A DNA stretch of 64,000 bases from Halococcus salifodinae DSM 8989 (GTDB taxonomy: Archaea; Halobacteriota; Halobacteria; Halobacteriales; Halococcaceae): positions 142,731 through 206,730 of the forward strand of contig NZ_AOME01000054.1 of NCBI RefSeq assembly GCF_000336935.1, read 5' to 3'. The notes beneath the pieces are model-generated. The model saw only the letters and a program-made list of their open reading frames with translations. It was not told where the DNA came from and made no database searches. Position 1 is the first letter of the stretch. The number at the start of each line of letters is the position of its first letter. Below, one piece after another: positions 16,535 through 25,624 of this stretch. The position numbers and the translations under genes are program-made.

Positions 16535-17571
16535 CAGGTCATCACCTCGTTGCTTGCGGTCGTTTCGTCCTCGTTACTCGTGGTTGATTCGGACCCGCCC
16601 GCAAGCCGCGTCCGGACTCGGGGGTTGAACACCCGGTCGAGCCCCTGGGACAGCAGGATGAGCGCCAGCGCGATCCCCATGATCGCGAGCATCGGGACGA
16701 TCAGCTGGTAGAGCGCGCCGGTGCCGACGAGCGCTCCAGCCTGCTTGTAGGCGTTGTTGAGCTGGAGTCCCCAGTTCGCCACCGAGGTCGGGAGGATCCC
16801 GAGGTAGTACAGCCCGACCGAAGTGAACACGACATAGCGGGCGGCGTTCGCGAAGTTCACCAACACGTACGGCATCAGGTTCGGGATGATGTCCTTGAAC
16901 AGGATCCGCGGCGTGCTCGCACCCATCGTCCGCGAGGCTTCGACGTAGGAGTTCTCCCGGAGCGTGAGCACCTGCGACCGAATTGCCCGTGCGAGCCCTG
17001 CCCAGTAGTTGATCGTGATCAGAATGCCGATAACTGCAGGATTTGTCGGACTGAACACCACCGCGAGCACCATCACCAGCGGAAGACCGGGGATCGACAT
17101 CATCACGTCCGAAAACGAGGTCAGTCCTCGATCGACGATGCCGCCCTTGTAGCCGGCGACGGTCCCGATCAGGACGGCAACGCCGGTGGCGAACACCCCG
17201 CCGGTGGCGATCATGATCAGCATGGAGGGTGTGGCGTGGATCACCATCGCGAGGATGTCCTCACCCGATGCAGTCGATCCGAGCGGTGCGCTCCACACCT
17301 CGAACGGGCGGAGGCCTCGGGTGGCCTGGTTCGACGTCGGCACTCGGTAGAACCACGCGCCAACGGTCGCCATCAGGACGTACACCATGAGAATGGCCCC
17401 GCCGATCTTGGTTCGCCGGTCGTTCCACGCGACGAGACCTGGCTTGTAGATGAACTCCTCGTAGAAGTCACGAAGGCGTTCGCCCCACGTGACCTCGACG
17501 TCCGAGCTGGTCGTCTCGAAGGAGAACTCGCCGCTGACGGATTCGGATTCAGTAGGTTTCACTGGACTCAC
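16534..17571 (-). CDS. ABC transporter permease (OppC/DppC type)
   Basis: 345-aa inner membrane permease with the OppC layout: a cytoplasmic N-terminal segment of about 55 residues, one membrane helix (IGGAILMVYVLMATVGAWFY), a long extracytoplasmic loop, then five helices. The EAA coupling loop reads NSYVEASRTMGASTPRILFKDIIPNLMPYV (about residues 220-250), where it contacts the ATPases. It overlaps the upstream permease by 23 nt and the ATPase by 1 nt, so the three are translationally coupled. The GEDILAMVIHATPSML stretch is typical of OppC proteins just before the second helix. Confidence 0.92.
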   Translation of the reverse strand: MSPVKPTESESVSGEFSFETTSSDVEVTWGERLRDFYEEFIYKPGLVAWNDRRTKIGGAILMVYVLMATVGAWFYRVPTSNQATRGLRPFEVWSAPLGSTASGEDILAMVIHATPSMLIMIATGGVFATGVAVLIGTVAGYKGGIVDRGLTSFSDVMMSIPGLPLVMVLAVVFSPTNPAVIGILITINYWAGLARAIRSQVLTLRENSYVEASRTMGASTPRILFKDIIPNLMPYVLVNFANAARYVVFTSVGLYYLGILPTSVANWGLQLNNAYKQAGALVGTGALYQLIVPMLAIMGIALALILLSQGLDRVFNPRVRTRLAGGSESTTSNEDETTASNEVMT

Positions 17572-18550
17572 CCGATTTGATCCGCGGATCGATCTTGCCG
17601 TACGTGAGATCGGCGATGTACACCGAGAGCACCAGCGCGATCGTGATGACGAGGAAGATCCCCATCATCAGCGGGTAGTCCCGGTTTTCGAGCGCCTGGA
17701 ACAGGTAGTAACCGATGCCGGGGTAGGTGAACACCTCTTCGAGAATCGGCGAGCCACCGAAGTAAAACCCGATCAGCGTGAGGAACCCGGTGTACATCGG
17801 GAGGATGGCGTTTCGCGCGACGTATCGCGTCGAAATACGTCGGTCGGAGAGACCACGCAGCCGGGCGACCCGGACGTAGTCCTCACCGAGCACCGAGATG
17901 GAGTTACCCCGCATCGCGAGCGCCTGGAGCCCCGCGCCAGTGATGACCAGCGAGGCGATCGGCAGGGCGGCGTGGCGGAGTGCGTCAACGATGAACTTGA
18001 CGGAAAGACCAGCCTCGACCCCGGGACTCGTCCGATATCGGGCCGGCAGGATCTGGAACTTGTACGAGAAGAGCACGACGAGGCCGATCGCAAGCACGTA
18101 GAACGGCATCGACCCGAGGAGGATCGAGACGCTGCTCGATGCCACGTCGAACGTGGAACCTTCTCGGTAGGCCATGACCGCCCCCCAGACGATGGCGATG
18201 GCGAAGATGAGGACCACCGACGTGATCATGATGAACATCGTCCACGGAAGCGCGTCGCCGATGATAGAGGCGACCGAATTGGGGTTCGTGATCGACTGGC
18301 CGAGATCGCCCTGCAAGAGCGACGTGACGTAATCGAAGTACTGGACGTACAACGGCTGATCCGGTTGGACGTTCTGGTAGTTCTCGATGAGGGCGTTGAT
18401 TCGCGAGGCCGAGTAGCCCTGTCGGCTCAACTCCGCGCGGAGTTGTACCAGCGGCCCACCGGGGAGCAGCCGGATCATGCCGAAAGTGAGCGTGATGACG
18501 AGCCATACTGTCAACAGTGCACGTATCGTCCGTTCGACGTAGTAGTTCAT
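17549..18550 (-). CDS. ABC transporter permease (OppB/DppB type)
   Basis: 333-aa permease with the OppB/DppB pattern. The first helix is at residues 9-29 (IRALLTVWLVITLTFGMIRLLPGGP), followed by a large extracytoplasmic domain with the SLLQGDLGQSI motif, then five helices. The EAA loop is EDYVRVARLRGLSDRRISTRYVARNAILPM. It pairs with the OppC-type protein. It lies 157 nt downstream of the substrate-binding protein gene; a TATA-like CCTATACTA (about 18632, reverse strand) in that gap may give a separate promoter so that binding protein and permeases are made at different levels. Confidence 0.92.
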   Translation of the reverse strand: MNYYVERTIRALLTVWLVITLTFGMIRLLPGGPLVQLRAELSRQGYSASRINALIENYQNVQPDQPLYVQYFDYVTSLLQGDLGQSITNPNSVASIIGDALPWTMFIMITSVVLIFAIAIVWGAVMAYREGSTFDVASSSVSILLGSMPFYVLAIGLVVLFSYKFQILPARYRTSPGVEAGLSVKFIVDALRHAALPIASLVITGAGLQALAMRGNSISVLGEDYVRVARLRGLSDRRISTRYVARNAILPMYTGFLTLIGFYFGGSPILEEVFTYPGIGYYLFQALENRDYPLMMGIFLVITIALVLSVYIADLTYGKIDPRIKSGESSETY

Positions 18551-18707
18551 GGATTAAGTCGTGTGTGGTGGTTTCGTGTCCTCGATCGTCGACACCCGTT
18601 CGGGTGCCGAACTCGGCGTACGGTCTAGTATAGGTCTTTCCATGACCATGTGTAACGCGATACAGCTAATCCGCAATATGAATTGTGGTCGGTCGCTGGT
18701 AGCCGGC

Positions 18708-20618
18708 TTAGTTGCCAGCGTACTGCATCTCGCCTTGTCGGGGGAGCCACGTGTTGGCCCACCGAACCTGTGAGATTTCAGCCCCTTCCTCGGGGATGTT
18801 CCACTCGTTGCCGCCAGTGAGGAACGTCTGTTCGAGCTTCTCCATCACCGGGATCATCGGTAGGTCCTGATTGGCAACCCACGCCTGCTCGACGGTGATC
18901 TCGTTGATCGTGGACTCCTCGGTGGCCTGGGAGAGTTCGCCGATTCGGTCGGACGGATTGACCGTCATTTCGCCCGACCCTCCTCGCGCAGGGACGGTGA
19001 TGTCGGCGTTCGAGCCACCTCGTTCCTGGTTGGACGCGGGGTAGTTGTAGCCGTAGCCCCGATCGTTGTAGACCAACTGATGGCGCAGCGAGAAGTAGGG
19101 GTACGCTCCGGACGGCGCGCCGTCGAGCCACCCACCTGCAGTGAGTACGAAGTCACCGTTCGGCCACGTGCTCCCGAGCAGCGTGCCGAACTGGCGTGCG
19201 TCGATGGCGCTCTCGAAGCCGAACGAAGCGAGCTGGTCGGCGACGGTCTGGGCGGCAGTGTTCCAGTCACTCCACCCCGCAGGCACCATGACCGGAAGAC
19301 TGACCGTGTTGCCCTCGGAATCCTGCCACGTACCGCCTGATTTCGAGTAGCCGGCCTCTTCGAGAACCTGCGTGGCCTTCTCTGTCTGTGAACTGTCCAT
19401 CCCATAGCTCTCGAAGTCATCCATCGCGTCACCGAGATACTGTTCGAGGGTGTCGGGTGTGATCCCGGTCGGGATCGGCGTCGGCTGCTTCGAGGGTTTC
19501 GAGACGTTGTTGACGGCTTGCTGTCGGTTGATGACGTACTGGATCGCCTGCCGAACGGCGCGGTCGCCGGCGTGCCGATGGTTGTGGTTCGGAACCAGTC
19601 CGAAGCCGAACGCCGATGGCGTCTGGACCTGCTGGATCGCGTCGGGCATCTGATTCACGATCCGTGGCGGGGTGAACAGGGTGAACACCGAATCGATCTG
19701 CTGGTTGATCAGCGCCTGTTGGGCCGCCTGGTTCCCGTCGAGGAACCGGCAGGCGTACTCGCTGAAGTTGATGTTCCCCGAGTCCGGATGATCGTCGCGT
19801 CGTTCGAGGAGTATTTGCTGTTGACTGGTGCCACCAAGCGACCACGGGCCACTGGCGATCGGATCGGTCCACGTGAACTCCTGGAGGCTCCTGAGTCCTT
19901 CTTCCTCGTTCTGGTTGATCTGTTCGACGAACTTGCCGAAGACGCTTTTCGGCTGGTTGACCCAGTTCCCGCTCAGTACCTGGAACTGAACGATCTGCTG
20001 GTTGACTTCCGAACCGAAGTTCATCCGGACAGTGCTGTCGTCGACCGCTTCGATGGATTCGGTGTAGTCCGCGAACCCGAGGCCAAGACTCAACCCGAGT
20101 CGAAGTTGGGTGACGATGTCGGCCGACGTCACGTCGTCGCCGTTCGACCACGTGAGACCGTCGCGGATCGTCATCTCGAACGTGTCGCCGCCGTAGTTCC
20201 ACTCCGAGATGGCGTACGGCACGAACTCGCTCTGCGCGAAATTGTACTTGGCGAAGTGGTCGAACAGTAGATCGTCCGAAATCTGTGCGAGACCCGACGT
20301 GTTACTGGAGTTCCACTGGATGTTCGACGGCTGCTGATTGGTGTAGGTGAGATGCTGCGTGTCGTACACTTGGCCGCCGCCACCTCCACCGCTTTCGTTG
20401 CCGCTGCCGCCACCGCTCCCACTGCTGCCACCCTCGGATCCGTTGCTTCCGTTGCCACCACTGCCACCGCCGCCACCGCCGCCACCACCACCACTGTCGT
20501 TGTTGCTTCCGTCGCCGCCAGAACAACCTGCAAGTGCGGCGGCACCGGAGATGCCGGAAATCTCGATGAACCGGCGTCGGCTCACTATGTCGCTGTAACT
20601 ATTGGCGTCGTCTGCCAT
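18708..20618 (-). CDS. ABC transporter substrate-binding lipoprotein (SBP family 5, oligopeptide/oligosaccharide type)
   Basis: 636-aa extracellular solute-binding protein. The N-terminus has a Tat motif (SRRRFIEISG, residues 13-22) and lipobox LAGC with Cys-32, so it is exported folded and lipid-anchored. Residues about 33-84 are an extreme Gly/Ser/Asn/Glu linker tethering the binding domain. The mature domain shows SBP_bac_5 features: WEYGGDTFEMTIRDGLTWSNGDDVTSADIV-like segment (here from NYGGDTFEM), and DRAVRQAIQYVINRQQAVN. Family 5 proteins in archaea often bind oligosaccharides rather than peptides, and the adjacent GH3 enzyme makes a glycoside ligand likely, by inference. First gene of the operon. 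Confidence 0.93.
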   Translation of the reverse strand: MADDANSYSDIVSRRRFIEISGISGAAALAGCSGGDGSNNDSGGGGGGGGGGSGGNGSNGSEGGSSGSGGGSGNESGGGGGGQVYDTQHLTYTNQQPSNIQWNSSNTSGLAQISDDLLFDHFAKYNFAQSEFVPYAISEWNYGGDTFEMTIRDGLTWSNGDDVTSADIVTQLRLGLSLGLGFADYTESIEAVDDSTVRMNFGSEVNQQIVQFQVLSGNWVNQPKSVFGKFVEQINQNEEEGLRSLQEFTWTDPIASGPWSLGGTSQQQILLERRDDHPDSGNINFSEYACRFLDGNQAAQQALINQQIDSVFTLFTPPRIVNQMPDAIQQVQTPSAFGFGLVPNHNHRHAGDRAVRQAIQYVINRQQAVNNVSKPSKQPTPIPTGITPDTLEQYLGDAMDDFESYGMDSSQTEKATQVLEEAGYSKSGGTWQDSEGNTVSLPVMVPAGWSDWNTAAQTVADQLASFGFESAIDARQFGTLLGSTWPNGDFVLTAGGWLDGAPSGAYPYFSLRHQLVYNDRGYGYNYPASNQERGGSNADITVPARGGSGEMTVNPSDRIGELSQATEESTINEITVEQAWVANQDLPMIPVMEKLEQTFLTGGNEWNIPEEGAEISQVRWANTWLPRQGEMQYAGN

Positions 20619-20847
20619 GGTCCATCCTCACTCGGGGTATCATTCACAATAAGCGTTGTGGTGAAATCTATCATATAGCCCCGTCGATTACCGGCAAAGA
20701 TTGCGTCGACTGCTCGGAAAATCGCCTGATTCCGGCACCCAATCATCGTGGGGATACAGGTGGTACCGATCGGAACACGGACTGTGAATTTGTTCGCTTC
20801 CGACAATCGGACGAGGGTTTTATTACTGTCATCCCAAACAAGGGGGC

Positions 20848-21225
20848 ATGAAACGGTACGAGACAGACGTTCAGGATGACGTGCTCTACATCGAGACCGA
20901 CGACGACTGGCTCGAAATCGGATCGATGGCCGACATCCGTCGTCTCGTCGGCGGGGCGACGTATACCCTCGAATACGACGAACGACAGCGCGCCGTCGGG
21001 TGGCTCGACACCGATTCCGACGGGACGCTCAGCTTCGAGGTCGACGAGACGGTCGCAGGAATGGATTTCGAGCGGGAGTTCGTCGCTACCCTCGAAGCGA
21101 TCGACCGCGACGAGACCGACGTCAAGGGGGTTCCCCGCCGCGCAGCCGTGTTTGCGGACCTCATGACGTCGATCTGGGACGCGAAAGGCTCCCTCGACCG
21201 TACGGCGGAATCGGATTCCGTCTGA
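20848..21225 (+). CDS. hypothetical acidic protein
   Basis: 125-aa acidic protein with no signal or membrane segment and no family I recognise. The sequence looks like a small beta-rich domain (VLYIETDDDWLEIGSMADI; YTLEYDERQRAVGWLDTD) followed by a helical tail (FEREFVATLEAI; AVFADLMTSIWDAK). It is divergent from the ABC operon across 229 bp, with a TATA-like TTTATTA at 20818-20824, about 27 nt before the ATG, implying a nearly leaderless transcript. Because it shares the intergenic region with the binding-protein gene it may be co-regulated. Coding is supported by the promoter, acidic composition and GC3 bias. Confidence 0.65.
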   Translation: MKRYETDVQDDVLYIETDDDWLEIGSMADIRRLVGGATYTLEYDERQRAVGWLDTDSDGTLSFEVDETVAGMDFEREFVATLEAIDRDETDVKGVPRRAAVFADLMTSIWDAKGSLDRTAESDSV

Positions 21226-21299
21226 CGCGAGCGGCGTTCGGGACGAACGATCGAGCGTTGGAACAGATCAACTGTGAACCACGAGGATCCCTTTTCGTT

Positions 21300-21755
21300 T
21301 CAGCCGGTGTTCAGCGTGACGTACCCATCGAAGTCGAGCACGATTCGCTGGGCGACGTCGCCGAACAGCGCTTTGCCGGCGGGCGAGCGATGACGGCCGA
21401 GGACGAAGACGTGATCGCAGTCGTGATCGGCTACGGTGTCGAGGACGGCGGTGGCGATATCGTCCTCGTCGGTCGCTTTGGCGACGATATCGACACCGAC
21501 GTTCTCGGGGAGGACGTCGCGTGCCATCTCCTGGAGGTCGTTCGCAGCGGCGTCGAGGACGGCTCGACTGTCGTAGCTGACGTTCTCGACCGAACCGATC
21601 GACGCGAGCGTCTCGGCGTCGGTCTCGTACTCCGCCTCGGTCATCAATCGGAGGAGGACGAGTTCGGCGTTCGCCCCGTTCGCGTGCTCCCCGGCCTCCC
21701 GAAGGAGTGCCCGGTGTTCGTCGGTTCGCTCGGCAACGACTAGTCCACGTTCCAT
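21300..21755 (-). CDS. universal stress protein (UspA) family protein
   Basis: 151-aa UspA-domain protein. The alpha/beta fold can be followed from RGLVVAERTDEHRALLREAGEHAN through AELVLLRLM to the C-terminal nucleotide-binding-type segment HVFVLGRHRSPAGKALFGDVAQRIVLDFDGYVTL. The classical G-2x-G-9x-G(S/T) ATP motif is only partly matched (GRHRSPAGKALFGDVAQ), so ATP binding is plausible but not certain. The ATG at 21755 is chosen, as upstream in-frame codons lack similarity. It is convergent with the 125-aa hypothetical and divergent from the GH3 gene. Confidence 0.85.
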   Translation of the reverse strand: MERGLVVAERTDEHRALLREAGEHANGANAELVLLRLMTEAEYETDAETLASIGSVENVSYDSRAVLDAAANDLQEMARDVLPENVGVDIVAKATDEDDIATAVLDTVADHDCDHVFVLGRHRSPAGKALFGDVAQRIVLDFDGYVTLNTG

Positions 21756-21891
21756 GTTCGAGCCACTCACGGCTCTCGTTGATAAAGCCACTGGGGCGAT
21801 GACCCGACACCGAACGGTGCCATCAGGGACCGATTTCGGGACGACGGAACATCGCCGGAACGTTTTTACTTATTTGAGTGAATTTCGGGCC

Positions 21892-24123
21892 ATGGGTTCG
21901 AACGACGCGAACGTCCCGTACCGTCAGTCGGAGCAATCCACGTCGGTGCGTGTCGACGACCTTCTCGATCGGATGAACACGGCCGAAAAGGCCGGCCAGC
22001 TCGTCGGAACGTGGTGTGGACAGCTCCGTCACGAAAACGACAGCGAGGACGCGAAGGCCGCGATCCGCGACCACCACATCGGCGTCGCCGCGCCGTTCGG
22101 CTGGGCCGGTGCGCTGTGTACGGGGATCGAGGAGACGGTCGAGACGGTCAACGACCTCCAGCGGTTCGCGATGGAGGAAACCGACTTGGGGATCCCGCTC
22201 CTGTTGAACGTCGACGCGGTCCACGGAAACGCGTACGTCGCCGGCGCGACGGTGTTCCCGAACGCGCTCGGGACGGGGGCGACGTGGGACACCGCAACCG
22301 CCGAAACCGTCGCGGGAATCACGGCGACCGAGGTGCGCCGAATGGGCGCTCACCAGAACTACTCGCCGACCTGTGACGTGGGCCGTGATCCGCGGTGGGG
22401 CCGGATCTTCGAGACGTTCGGCGAGAGTCCGCGGCTGTGTGCCGACCTGGCCGCGGCGAAAGTGCGCGGCTACCAGAGCGACGGGATCGATCACGGGGAT
22501 TCGGTCATCGCCACCGCCAAACACTTCCCGGCGTACAGCGAGCCCGAGCGCGGTGAGGACGCCTCGCCGGTCGACGTCTCGGCGTACAAGCTCCGGAACA
22601 CCTTCCTCCCCGGCTTCGAGGCGGCGCTCGACGCGGGTGTCGAATCGGTGATGCCATCGTACAACTCGATCAACGGCGAACCCGTTCACGGCTCCGAGTC
22701 GTTTCTCAGCGATCTCCTCCGTGACGACCTCGGGTTCGAGGGCCACGTCGTCTCGGACTGGAACGGCGTCCGCCACCTCGCCGACGACCACCGGACGGCC
22801 ACAGACCAGCGTGACGGCGTGCGCCAGTCCCACGCCGCCGGGCTCGATATCGCCTCCGTGGGCCACGTCGAGCACGCCGACCACCTCGTCGACCTGGTCG
22901 AAACGGGCGAGATCGACGAAGAGCGACTCGACGAGAGCGTTCGTCGGATCCTTCGCGTGAAGTTCGAGATGGGGCTGTTCGAGGATCCGTTCGTCGACGC
23001 GGACGCAGCCCACGAGACCCTCGGCAGCGCCGACCACCGGCAGATCGCGCGCGAGGCCGCCCGCGACAGCATGACCCTGCTGAAAAACGACGGGCTCCTT
23101 CCGCTCGACGGGGACAAGGACGTGTTCGTCGGGGGGCCGAACGCCGACGACATCGTCCACCAGCTCGGCGGCTGGAGCGTTCCCCAGTCCGCGGGCGTGC
23201 CTGGCGATACGGTACTCGACGCCATCGAAGACCAAAGCGAGGGAAGCGTGACTTACGAGCAAGGGGCGACACTGAACGAGAACCGCGATATCGACGCCGC
23301 AGTAGAGAAAGCAGCGGCGGCCGACGTGGCGGTGCTCGCACTCGGCGAGGGGTGGTATCTCCACGAGTTCGGGCCGTCCGCGCAGGCGGGTGTCGAGACT
23401 GGTTCGTGGCCGACACGCTCGGATCTCCATCTCTCGGACGCTCAGCGTGACCTGGTGCGACGAGTCCACGACACCGGCACGCCGGTCGTCGGTGTTCTCG
23501 TGACTGGTCGGCCGCTAATTGTCGACTGGATGGCCCAGAACGTCCCATCGATCCTCATGGCGTACTACCCCGGAACCGAGGGCGGCACCGCGATCGCCGA
23601 GACCCTGTTCGGCGACAACGACCCCAGCGGACGACTCCCGGTCTCGATCCCGCGCTCGATGGGCGACCTGCCGCAGCACCACGACCACCTCGCACATCCC
23701 ACTCCCATCGGCGACGACGAGCATCCCGACTCCTACGATCCACTCTATCCGTTCGGTCACGGACTGAGCTACACCGAGTTCGCGGTCGACGATCTCCGGG
23801 TTCGATCGGACGACATTGGCCCGGCGGACGACGTGGACGTGACGGTGACGGTCTCGAACACCGGCGACCGGCGCGGCACCGAAACGGTTCAGGTCTTCGC
23901 CACCCAGGAGACGAGTTCGCGCGTTCGCCCGCGGCGCTTTCTGGTGGGGTTCGAGCGCGTCGATCTCGACGCCAGCGAGTCGGCGGATGTACGCCTCTCG
24001 ATCCCTGTGACCAACTTCGGGTTCCACAAACCGGGTGAAGGACACGTCATCGAAAGCGGCAGGTACCGTGTCCTGGTGAACGATCTCGAGTCGTCGTTCG
24101 AGATTCGTCCCGACGAGAAGTGA
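21892..24123 (+). CDS. glycoside hydrolase family 3 beta-glucosidase/beta-xylosidase
   Basis: 743-aa GH3 enzyme with the three-domain layout: a TIM barrel (residues about 20-330), an alpha/beta sandwich (about 370-590) and a C-terminal fibronectin-III-like domain (about 640-743). The nucleophile is Asp-289 in GHVVSDWNGV. DVGRDPRWGRIFETFGESP and KHFPAYSEPERGED are the BglX-like substrate-binding segments, and YPFGHGLSYTEF starts the Fn3 domain. No signal peptide is seen, so it probably acts inside the cell on imported oligosaccharides or glycosides. The ATG at 21892 follows an AT-rich promoter (TTTTTACTTATTT) by about 20 nt. The neighbouring ABC importer is the likely substrate source. Confidence 0.93.
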   Translation: MGSNDANVPYRQSEQSTSVRVDDLLDRMNTAEKAGQLVGTWCGQLRHENDSEDAKAAIRDHHIGVAAPFGWAGALCTGIEETVETVNDLQRFAMEETDLGIPLLLNVDAVHGNAYVAGATVFPNALGTGATWDTATAETVAGITATEVRRMGAHQNYSPTCDVGRDPRWGRIFETFGESPRLCADLAAAKVRGYQSDGIDHGDSVIATAKHFPAYSEPERGEDASPVDVSAYKLRNTFLPGFEAALDAGVESVMPSYNSINGEPVHGSESFLSDLLRDDLGFEGHVVSDWNGVRHLADDHRTATDQRDGVRQSHAAGLDIASVGHVEHADHLVDLVETGEIDEERLDESVRRILRVKFEMGLFEDPFVDADAAHETLGSADHRQIAREAARDSMTLLKNDGLLPLDGDKDVFVGGPNADDIVHQLGGWSVPQSAGVPGDTVLDAIEDQSEGSVTYEQGATLNENRDIDAAVEKAAAADVAVLALGEGWYLHEFGPSAQAGVETGSWPTRSDLHLSDAQRDLVRRVHDTGTPVVGVLVTGRPLIVDWMAQNVPSILMAYYPGTEGGTAIAETLFGDNDPSGRLPVSIPRSMGDLPQHHDHLAHPTPIGDDEHPDSYDPLYPFGHGLSYTEFAVDDLRVRSDDIGPADDVDVTVTVSNTGDRRGTETVQVFATQETSSRVRPRRFLVGFERVDLDASESADVRLSIPVTNFGFHKPGEGHVIESGRYRVLVNDLESSFEIRPDEK

Positions 24124-24545
24124 GGCCGATCGCGGCCGGAGAATCAGGATAATTATAAGTAATTTCACTATGCTCGTCAACCACTCATCGAAAGCGACTG
24201 ATCGCTTTAGAGAGCAATATATTAGTTTGTATCTTTTTGAAGAGCAGATTTGCCGATTGGATCGTGAAGCCAAGACTCTGAGGCGACAGGGAAGCAACTA
24301 AAGTCGATGAAGTGTGGAAGTTCCCTCAGCGAATATTCAATTTTATTTGTCGAACGTGGTGGAGGGAGACATGGAGCCAGAAATCGGCTATAAGTGGATA
24401 TTGCGTGCAAAAAACGTATTTCTACGATCGGTCTCGGTGTTCCCGACGGCATCTTCTCACAGTCGATTTTTGAGTTTTCAGTTCTAAAGTATAGTGTATA
24501 GTGTGTCTATCGGTGCCGTTGGTTACTACCGGGGATCGAAGGGAA
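24124..24545. other. AT-rich intergenic stretch without a recognisable gene
   Basis: About 420 bases that are clearly richer in A/T than the surrounding DNA, between the GH3 gene and tyrS. I see no conserved reading frame. Short frames are interrupted and match nothing I know. It contains AATTATAAG and AGTATAGTGTATAGTGTG-like runs. It could be a decayed mobile element, a foreign insert or a regulatory region. The only element I can assign is the tyrS promoter at its right edge. Confidence 0.5.
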
Positions 24546-24553
24546 TCGCTTAA
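24546..24553 (+). promoter_or_regulatory. TATA-like box of tyrS
   Basis: GCTTAACC lies 25-32 bases before the tyrS ATG at 24578. This is the spacing of a haloarchaeal TATA box serving a leaderless or near-leaderless mRNA. Assigned by position and composition only. Confidence 0.45.
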
Positions 24554-24577
24554 CCGCACTCACGGGGCAGAGAGCGT

Positions 24578-25612
24578 ATGGACCACGCGGAGCGAAAGCG
24601 GCTCGTGGCGCGGAACACGGCCGAGGTCGTCACCAACGAGGAGCTCGACGGACTGCTGGCCGACGACGATCCCACGGTGTACATCGGCTACGCGCCGACC
24701 GGCGAGATGCATATCGGTCACTTCACCACGATCCGCAAGCTCGCCGACTTCCTCCGCGCCGATCTCGACGTCACGGTGCTGATCGCGGACCTCCACGCCC
24801 ACCTCGACGACGAGAAGAGCCCGTTCGACCTGCTCGACGCCCGCTCTGCGTACTACCGCGAGGCGATCGAGGGGATGGTTGAGGCCGCTGGGGCTGACCC
24901 CGACGACATCGAGTTCGTCCGCGGACGCGAGTTCGAACTCGATGCGGACTACTCGCTCGAACTCCTTCGAATGGCGGCCGACACCACGATCTCGCGGGTC
25001 CAACGCGCCGGCAGCGAGGTGGTTCGCCAGGCGGAGAACCCCAACCTCGGCGGGCTGCTCTACCCGCTGATGCAGACTCTCGATGTCGACGCGCTCGACG
25101 CCGACATCGCCTACGGCGGGATCGACCAGCGCGGCATCTACATGCTCAGCCGTGAACTGTTCGACGACCGCGGCGAGGACCCGCCAATCTGTGTGTTCGC
25201 CCCGCTGCTTTCCGGTCTCGCGGGTGGGAAGATGAGCGCTTCCGACGAGCAATCAAAGGTCAACCTCACCGACGATCCCGACACCGTGGTCGAGAAACTC
25301 CAAGGGGCGTACTGCCCGCAGGGCGAGGTCGAGGACAACGGCGTGCTCGAGTACGTCGAATACCTCGTCTTCCCGATCCTCGACGAGCGTGGGGAGGCCT
25401 TTCGCATCGAGCGCCCCGAGGAGTACGGCGGCGATCTCGTCTACGAGAGCTACGACGACCTCGAAGCGGACTTCGTGAGCGAGGAGCTCCACCCCCAGGA
25501 CCTCAAAAACGCTGCCGCCGAATCCATCTCGTCGGCTATCGATCCGATCCGCCAGCGCTTCGCCGATCGGCCCGACCTGCTGGCCGACGCGTACCCCGAG
25601 AACTACGACTGA
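24578..25612 (+). CDS. tyrS: tyrosyl-tRNA synthetase
   Basis: 344-aa archaeal/eukaryal-type class I aminoacyl-tRNA synthetase that charges tRNA-Tyr. The HIGH motif is residues 45-48 in GYAPTGEMHIGHFTT. The KMSKS-like motif is GGKMSASDEQSKV (about 218-222). The tyrosine-binding stretch YGGIDQRGIYML and the anticodon-binding C-terminal part (LHPQDLKNAAAESISSAI) are present. Length and motif order are those of archaeal TyrRS, which lacks the bacterial S4 domain. It precedes the convergent hxlR gene by 12 nt and appears to be an independent housekeeping unit. Confidence 0.97.
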   Translation: MDHAERKRLVARNTAEVVTNEELDGLLADDDPTVYIGYAPTGEMHIGHFTTIRKLADFLRADLDVTVLIADLHAHLDDEKSPFDLLDARSAYYREAIEGMVEAAGADPDDIEFVRGREFELDADYSLELLRMAADTTISRVQRAGSEVVRQAENPNLGGLLYPLMQTLDVDALDADIAYGGIDQRGIYMLSRELFDDRGEDPPICVFAPLLSGLAGGKMSASDEQSKVNLTDDPDTVVEKLQGAYCPQGEVEDNGVLEYVEYLVFPILDERGEAFRIERPEEYGGDLVYESYDDLEADFVSEELHPQDLKNAAAESISSAIDPIRQRFADRPDLLADAYPENYD

Positions 25613-25624
25613 TCGGAGTCCTGG

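Noticed and set aside
18551..18707. Hairpin CACC-CGTTCG-GGTG in the gap after the binding protein gene
   Set aside because: The stem is only about four to six base pairs, too short to claim as a terminator or attenuator.
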